This document shows positions 57,837-64,000 of a stretch of DNA of 64,000 nt, piece after piece (within the stretch, counting starts at the first letter, position 1; each line of letters opens with the position of its first letter). Under the pieces are notes generated by a model that did no database searches, was not told the DNA's origin, and was given only the letters and a program-made list of their open reading frames with translations. The position numbers and the translations under genes were made by a program. The DNA comes from Vandiemenella viatica (lineage: Eukaryota; Arthropoda; Insecta; Orthoptera; Morabidae): contig CM061914.1 in assembly GCA_031002005.1 (NCBI GenBank), positions 15,238,148-15,302,147 of the forward strand. The letters are read 5' to 3'.

Positions 57837-58426
57837 AAGTATAGGAAAGGGTATAACTATTGCGTGTCATTGCCATTTTCTTAATATCCTTGTTATAAAT
57901 CATGTAAAATCTTGTTCTGTTACGTTAACATATTTCCATGTTGTCATAGCACATTTTCTTTCATAATATAATGATCTCTTATGTATGGCAGGGGTGTTGT
58001 TTCGCAACTTTTAATTGTTAACGATGTTTACAAATTAATACACCTCATTACAGATAATAATGTCGATTTGTCAATAAGATAGGTTATGACGCTTTTTAGT
58101 TTATTTACGTTTGCAGAATTCACAATATAAAATAGTCACGCCGCCACCGGCTGAAAATGCTCGGGCGCCGCCGCCTAGATTTTATCAGGCGGCGCCCACT
58201 ACTACAACGAACATATGACTACGAGTGGTGGCGTGGCGCACAGTTCAAACAAACGAAAAGACGTCAACAACCTATGTAACGGACTAAAGTTAACGGAAGT
58301 TCAATTTAACGGAAGTTAAGAAGACCGTTAATGATTTTTTAGGTTAACTTAAAAGTTAAATTTTCGCAATTTTTTTAACTTCGTTAATTAACGATTAACT
58401 GTTTTGTGCCCAGCTGTGTCTGATTC

Positions 58427-58732
58427 TCGCTGTTGCTTAATTGCTTCTAAACTATTTAAACTAACTGTGATTGATCCCTCCACACTTTGAAATGAATAAT
58501 ATTGTGCTACCCTTGACAATGAGTACATAGTAACAATCAAGCAGTGTCAGAATCTTACAAAACACTTTATTAAAGCCAAGTATTACTTAAAACCTACTTG
58601 AAATAGTTTTAAATGATAACACTGAACAGGTATTCACACTTGTGACAAGACTCCCAAGAGACGTGACTGGCAGCCAACTTCTTTGCAGGTCACACGAGAC
58701 TAGTAGGAGTCGTGTCTCCCCGTTGCAAGTGA
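58427..58732. other. Unassigned
   Basis: About 300 bases between the hAT element and the CR1 tail, with nothing recognised. Confidence 0.4.
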
Positions 58733-58828
58733 TTTAATTTTAATTTAATTTAATTTTTAATTGCAATGGAGCACACGCTCCGGTGGCAATTTCCCTACAC
58801 ACCCAACTTCCCCCTATCCTACACTCAC

Positions 58829-61767
58829 CTACATTTGCCCTCTACAAATTTTAACTTTAAATTCTTTTAACGTTTTCGGGAGGTTATTCATCATTCCCTT
58901 TGGTAACTCATTCCAATCCCTGACACCCTTACCTAAAAAAGAAAATCTTCCCACACCCTTGTGCTTGAAATCGAGTGCCAGCTTGTGGTCATGGTCATCT
59001 TTTCCCTTCCATGAACTACTTTTCATCCCTACTGCAATATCTTTCCATGCCTCATCGCCAGTATACGCCCTGTACACTCCCATTACCCTCCTCATCATCC
59101 TCCTGTCTTGCAATGAATCCCATTCCAGCTCCTTTATCATATCTGTCACTGATTGCATTCTGCGATAATTTCCAGAAACAAATCTAGCAGCCCTTCTTTG
59201 CACGTTCTCCAACTCCTGTATTTGATACTCAAAATGTGGGTCCCATACTACACTACCATATTCGAGCAATGGTCTTACCAAAGTTTTCTAACCCAATTCC
59301 TTTACTTCTCTTGTGCATCCCCTCATCACTCTCTCCAACAAGTGCAGAACTTTGAAACCTTTTCCTACCACCTGACCAATGTGTCCTGCCCAGTTAAGCT
59401 TGTTATCAAATGTAATGCCAAGATATTTACATTTAAAGTCTTCAGCAAGCAATTCTTTCCCCACCTTATATTCATAATTAACCTTTTGTTTTTTATTTGT
59501 TTATCTAATTAGCTGACTCTTCTTTGCATTTATCTTCATCCCATGTTTACCCACCCAACTAGATATCCTGTCCAAATCACCTTGCAACTGTTTACAGTCC
59601 TATATCGTTTTGATCCTTTTGCATTATGTCATCTGCAAACAATCTAATTTCAGATAGTAAACAATCAATACAATTATTCATTAGAATAATGAATAGCAAT
59701 GGTCCCAATACGCTACCCTGCGGCACTCCCATTTTTACTTCCACTTCCTTTGATACCGCATTTCCCACCCTAACATTCTGTTTTCTACCTTTTAAAAATT
59801 CTTCAACCCAGCAAATCACTTTCTCATCCACTCCAATAGTTTTTACCTTATTTACTACCATTTTGTGGCTTACTCTGTCAAATGCCTTTGAAAGATCTAG
59901 TGCTACACTATCAATTTGTCCTCCCTTGTCCATTTCATCTGAAATATCTTGCATATATCCCACCAACTGAGATTCGCATGAATATCCTTGCCTGAACCCA
60001 TGTTACCTACTTGAAAACCACTTACGTTCCTCACATACATTTCTGATGTGGTTGCATATCAATCTTTCCATTAATTTACCTACCACTGAAGTCAAACTGA
60101 TTGGCTTGTAATTTTCGACTGTATTTCTCACCCCTCCTTCATGTACCGGTACTACTATCGCACTTTTCCAGTCTTGTGGTAAGCAGCAAGTATCCAGACT
60201 CAATTTAAATAATATTTCAAGATAAGGTACAATGTCACATCCGACTATCTTTAAGATATCTGTAGTAATATTATCTGCACCAGCCCCCTTATGTTTTTTC
60301 AGCTTGCTTATTTCCTTCATGATTTCTTCAGGATGAATTTCAAATTTTTTAGTATCTTCATTTCTAATCGTATTGTTAAGCTCGTTCTCCGAATTAGACC
60401 TTCCCGTTTCTGATTCATTGTCCCTAATGCTCTCACTAAACAAGTTACTTAAAATCTCTGCCTTTTTCAAATCCTCAGTAACTACTTCTCCATCCTTATC
60501 TATGAGCATCTCTACACCCTCGCTTCCCCTCAGTTTCCTGATATAGCCATAGAAATTTCGAGATGCATCAGTCAGTGGTCCTCCTGCACTGACAATACTC
60601 TTCATAAACCCATCTTTAGCCACTTTCTTTGCTGTTATTAAGTCCTTGTTTAGTTGTTTCAAATATTCCCTACTACCCTGCTGTCTCTTAACTCTGTTAT
60701 GTTCTCTTCATACCAACCTCTTTAACCTTCTCACTTCCCTATTATAGTACACAGGTTCTCTACTTCTCTTTATGTTCTGCTTTGGAATGAATTTTTCTTC
60801 CCCCTTTCTTATTATCTCCTTGAACTCTTCCCACCTTAACTTTACTGTACTTGTGCCTTCCTTCCATTTGCTGAAACGTTCTCTGAAATATCTCTTCAAA
60901 TTTGAAATCTGTGCCTTTTTATAATTGTACCTATTTCCCTCTTCAGTTTTGGCTGCTGGTTCACTGAATCCTCTAATATCCATCAGAACTGCGTCATGAT
61001 CACTTATTCCTTCCGTTACTTGACACCCCATGAGGTTATCATCAGGCTTTATTAGGAATATATCCAAAATATTTTGCCCCCTAGTGTTTTGCTATACCAC
61101 TTGTGTAAATCCTCCTTCTCTTATTAAGGTATTTGCAAAATCTTTGTTCCCGTGTGTTATTAATCTTATTTCCTTCCCAGTTTACACCTGGTAAATTTAA
61201 ATCACCACCAATAATGATCATTCTATTCTCACCTCTGAAATCTGAGTAAGAATTTAATTTCTCCCCAAGAGCATCATCTTCATCTGTCATTCTTCCACTG
61301 CGGTAAGCAGCCAACACCCTGATTCTTTCTTTTTTATTACCCCAGAAATCTACCCCAAGTAACTCATGGTCTTGATCTATGAATGCCAGTGAACTGTGGT
61401 AGTTTTTGCTAACTAGTATGAAGACTCCTCCACCAATTGCTCCTCTATCTCTGCGGTACACTCTGTAACCATCAGGAAAAACCTCACTGTCTAGTACGTC
61501 TTCTTTTAACCAACTCTCTACCCCAATTATTATTTGTGGTTCGTGTATCTCTATTAAGTTTGCAAATTTGATTACTTTGTTCATTATACTTCTACAGTTT
61601 ACCATTAACACCCTTATTAGTGGCTTTACATTTTCAGCATTTATCTTCTCTTTCCCTGTTTTACCCCAGATAGTTATTGTTTCAGCAACTTCATGTGTTT
61701 CTTTAACATCTATGATCTTTCTCATCGTGGATATGCAATCAGTATCACTTTGATCATCTATTTCCAT
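58829..61767 (-). pseudogene. CR1 ORF2: endonuclease and reverse transcriptase (frameshifted)
   Basis: The endonuclease is at 61081-61767 (VLMVNCRSIMNKV, VESWL, GGGVFILVS, GGDLNLPGVNW) and 60708-61067 (EGISDHDAVLMD, with the catalytic Asp-His). The reverse transcriptase is at 60003-60662 (DWKSAIVVPVHEGG, NYKPISLTSVVGKLMERLI) and 59592-59966 (DSVALDLSKAFDRVSH, MGVPQGSVLGPLLF, IRLFADDI). The C-terminal domain is at 58829-59281 (RPLLEYGSVVWDP, QRRAARFVSGNY, WNELP). Both catalytic Asp motifs of the polymerase survive. Frame breaks lie near 61075, 60690, 60000, 59600 and 59280, so the protein cannot be made. Confidence 0.9.
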
Positions 61768-61784
61768 CCCTTCACCAGCAGCCC

Positions 61785-62876
61785 CTAACCTAAAAAAGGC
61801 ACAGTCATGACCCCATCATCACTGGAAATGGGCTCCCTCACTGCTTTAGCTAACAACTCACAAAGTACTCCCTTCCCCCTTCTATTTAGTTGTAGGCCAT
61901 GCCTAGTGAAACCCCACCTACCTATGGTGTTTACAGGCACAACCCCCAACACAGAACTAATGCCTTTCCCAAGTAGCACTTCCGTTTCCACATTTACACG
62001 CCTCACAGTGGAGTTCAATTGTGGCCGGTCATGGCGCCTTAGGACCTGCATGAACTCCACCCTGGTATGCTGTGCCTCCTTCACCATCTTCCTCAGGTCA
62101 CTCTCTATACTATAACTCGTGTTTCTATCAATACTATTCCCTGCCCCTCCCACTATCACTACTCTATCGTCCTTAGTGAAACTCCTACAAAGTGAGCCTA
62201 TATCCTCTATTACCTGACCTAATGTTGCACTAGGTTTGAAAAAACTTGTGACCTGGTAACCTGAACCTAACTGATCCTGCAGAAGCGGGCCTACACCTCT
62301 CCCATGGCTACTACCTAGCAGCAGAACCCTTTTCTTCCTATTCTTGCCTTGCACGTCCTTTTTCCTAAAGGCCTGCTGTATCTTACCTACTCCTACATCT
62401 ACATGAGACTCTTCTCCTCCTGACTCTGGCAACAGGTCAAACCTATTTTTCCCCACAATTACTGAAGTGTCTGGCTTCTTCATCCTGTTAACTATATTTC
62501 TCCTACGACCTGTTACCAGCTCCCACCCATCCTTCTCAACTTCCTCCAACCCACTATCTATACTTTCTGCCTCTACTGCTTGAGCCTCGACAAGCTCAGC
62601 CCCCACAGGCTGTGCCTGTGCAGTCTGAGCCTCCACAGGCTGAACCTCCACAGGCGAGGCCACCACAGGCCACGCCTGCAGAGTCTGAGCCTCCACAGGA
62701 CGAGCCTCAAGAACCCTGATCCTTTCACGCAACTCCCTAATCGTTTCGCCCATCTCCCAAATCCTATCATCCCTAAGACAAAGTGAACAAAACCATGGGA
62801 GAGCCTCATTTATTTCCCCCGTTTCCTCTTCCCCACATGCCCAGTGATACCACTTCTTACACCAACTACAACCCAT
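61785..62876 (-). CDS. CR1 ORF1 protein: PHD-like finger, repeat region, SGNH-esterase-like domain
   Basis: The frame of 363 codons from ATG 62876 opens inside a PHD-like finger (CSWCKKWYHWAC, then WFCSLC). A coiled-coil-like ERIRVLEA stretch and a low-complexity VEAQ-rich region follow. The esterase-like domain has LLLGSSHGRG (Ser block), VVIVGGAGN (Gly/Asn block) and GFTRHGLQLN (His block). The GDS motif reads GSS. In CR1 elements such ORF1 proteins bind the RNA. The first finger cysteines (NCGAC) lie upstream of this ATG, at about 62905-62920, in the same open frame but without an ATG, so the true start is lost or is not AUG. Confidence 0.8.
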   Translation of the reverse strand: MGCSWCKKWYHWACGEEETGEINEALPWFCSLCLRDDRIWEMGETIRELRERIRVLEARPVEAQTLQAWPVVASPVEVQPVEAQTAQAQPVGAELVEAQAVEAESIDSGLEEVEKDGWELVTGRRRNIVNRMKKPDTSVIVGKNRFDLLPESGGEESHVDVGVGKIQQAFRKKDVQGKNRKKRVLLLGSSHGRGVGPLLQDQLGSGYQVTSFFKPSATLGQVIEDIGSLCRSFTKDDRVVIVGGAGNSIDRNTSYSIESDLRKMVKEAQHTRVEFMQVLRRHDRPQLNSTVRRVNVETEVLLGKGISSVLGVVPVNTIGRWGFTRHGLQLNRRGKGVLCELLAKAVREPISSDDGVMTVPFLG

Positions 62877-62960
62877 CCCCTTCGCAACGTACCTACGGCA
62901 GGCGCCACAGTTTCCAGTGATGATTTTCCCAAATACTTCAAACGCCTTCTAAACAAACCT

Positions 62961-64000
62961 TAAATTTATTTGATAAAGTAGTCTAATAAAGTTTATACTA
63001 TATTTTTAACGTTTTTTATTAAATATTGTAGGCGCTATACTCGACTAAACTGTTGAATTTATATATATATATATAAAATTGAAGCTTTATGAATAATAAC
63101 TAGGTAATAAAACTCCTTAAGAAACAATGAACTTAAGTTTATGAATTTCAGAACGAACTTATGATGAAGAGCCGATACTATTTAGTGCTGATGTGGATAA
63201 CAACTAATTAGTTACTTATGACAGTTTTAATTTTTTCAAAGTAAGGCTAGGAAGTTTCTATTTTAGTGTATTAGATGACAATTAAACACAATTATATTTC
63301 ACTCAAAACAGGTTAATTACTAGAACATACATTTTTGTTGTTGTAAACTTGATAGCGATATCGGTAGTGGAACTTAAAATATCGATATTTTACTAACCTA
63401 TTGTAAACAAACTGGATGCTATATATGAATACTTATGTTTATTATTTATAGTATCTAGTTGTTTTATTACTATTCCAGAACTAATTAATTAACAAACTGT
63501 GTTATTTTAAACCGAATAGAGTCTTAATATAGAACGAAACAAAAACTTTAACAATCGAATTTCGAACTAGTGCTTTGAATTTTTACGGTATATAAGAATT
63601 GAACACTAAAATAACTTAAACCACTACGTTTACCTATGCTATAGTATTGAAATTAATCTAACTATCAAGCTTATGCTAAATTTAATTAAGTGAAACGTGC
63701 AATAACTAGCAAAGAGACCTTAGCAACAATGACCCGAAATTTAAAAACTGTTATTTATGGAGTAATCTTAGATAATTATTCTCGCTAACAATAACAGTAA
63801 GAGTTTAGATGATAGCTAAAGTTTTTAAAGTAATTAAGTCTACAAAGACTTAGCTGATGATGCAATATCGCTGTTTTGTGAGCAGCTGTCAACACACACA
63901 GTCAAATGATAGCACAACCATAAGGCACTCTCAACATACTCAATTATCCACCATTTCTAAGGCTTCCAAAGCCATCTTTGTTCGTGATTAATAGAATTTT
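62961..64000. other. AT-rich DNA, possible Penelope tail at the window end
   Basis: No gene was recognised in 1 kb; a TA microsatellite is at about 63060-63077. The last bases (about 63968-63990) read, on the minus strand, ATTAATCACGAACAAAGATGG. This is nearly the same as the outer end of the Penelope-like fold-back at 51946 (ATTAATCATGAACAAAGATGG), so another copy probably starts here and runs out of the window. Confidence 0.45.

Larger units (their letters stand above)
55846..58418. mobile_element. Non-autonomous hAT element, 2.57 kb
   Basis: The ends are CACAGGTGGGCACAGTTAA and, reversed, CACAGCTGGGCACAAAACAG. A perfect 8-bp target duplication, TCTGATTC, lies at 55838-55845 and 58419-58426. 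Both ends are packed with GTTAAC-type motifs, likely transposase sites. No hAT transposase is inside, only an A-run, a MITE, a GC-rich hairpin and an unidentified minus-strand frame (56597-56992, 131 codons). A fragment of the same family lies at 328-487. Confidence 0.9.
58733..62960 (-). mobile_element. Nearly full-length CR1-type LINE
   Basis: This element of about 4.2 kb is read on the minus strand. It has ORF1 (PHD-like finger and SGNH-esterase-like domain), then ORF2 with apurinic-type endonuclease and reverse transcriptase, a short 3' region and a tail of TTTAA-type repeats (58733-58760). Frame changes break ORF2 into at least five pieces. Fragments of the same family occur at 49765 and 43600. 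The 5' end is near 62950, and a stop lies just upstream of the first finger cysteines. Confidence 0.9.

Overview
This is a window of a eukaryotic, almost certainly arthropod, nuclear genome. An insect is likely, and a polyneopteran-like one would fit, but the sequence does not fix the species. The reasons are AT-rich DNA, spliced genes, an arthropod-type core promoter (TATA, Inr and MTE), a tRNA-derived SINE family, and a dense crowd of hAT, Tc1/mariner, CR1, RTE and Penelope-like elements. No bacterial features are present. Only one clear host exon is seen (35525-35663, minus strand). Nearly everything else is repeat or mobile-element sequence, mostly broken and often nested.

Layout. 1-2388: a hAT terminal fragment, AT-rich DNA and a 40-bp minisatellite. 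2389-14389: a 12-kb inverted repeat with two arms of about 5.9 kb mirrored round a 131-bp spacer. Both arms hold the same SINE and LINE fragments and a degenerate array with a period of about 480 bp. 14390-18043: repeat debris, including a mariner-like remnant and a MITE. 18044-20857: the most striking locus, a spliced gene for a protein-primed type B DNA polymerase of the Polinton/adintovirus kind, with a strong core promoter, a duplicated upstream block and five phase-1 introns. Its catalytic half is lost in a scaffold gap of exactly 1000 N (20858-21857). Directly after the gap lies a 193-nt imperfect hairpin with a one-sided bulge, reminiscent of viral telomeres.

22736-33102: one transposon with CAGTGGCG-type ends containing a Tc1-like element, which is in turn split by a 5.8-kb hAT element carrying a decayed BED-finger transposase. 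33103-37180: AT-rich DNA holding the host exon. 37181-54000: several Penelope-like elements, all read on the minus strand and at least three with inverted flanking repeats, plus an RTE-type LINE interrupted by a CR1 fragment and by a TG...CA-bounded element. 54400-55490: a CR1 3' part. 55846-58418: a 2.57-kb hAT-ended element with a perfect 8-bp target duplication and no transposase. 58733-62960: a nearly full-length CR1-type LINE (ORF1 with PHD-like finger and SGNH-esterase-like domain; ORF2 with endonuclease and reverse transcriptase) broken by frameshifts. 62961-64000: AT-rich DNA.

The elements do not form a pathway; the window is a record of successive insertions. The loci most worth following up are the intron-bearing polymerase gene with the neighbouring hairpin, and the 12-kb palindrome whose spacer is a third copy of a repeat also found in both arms.
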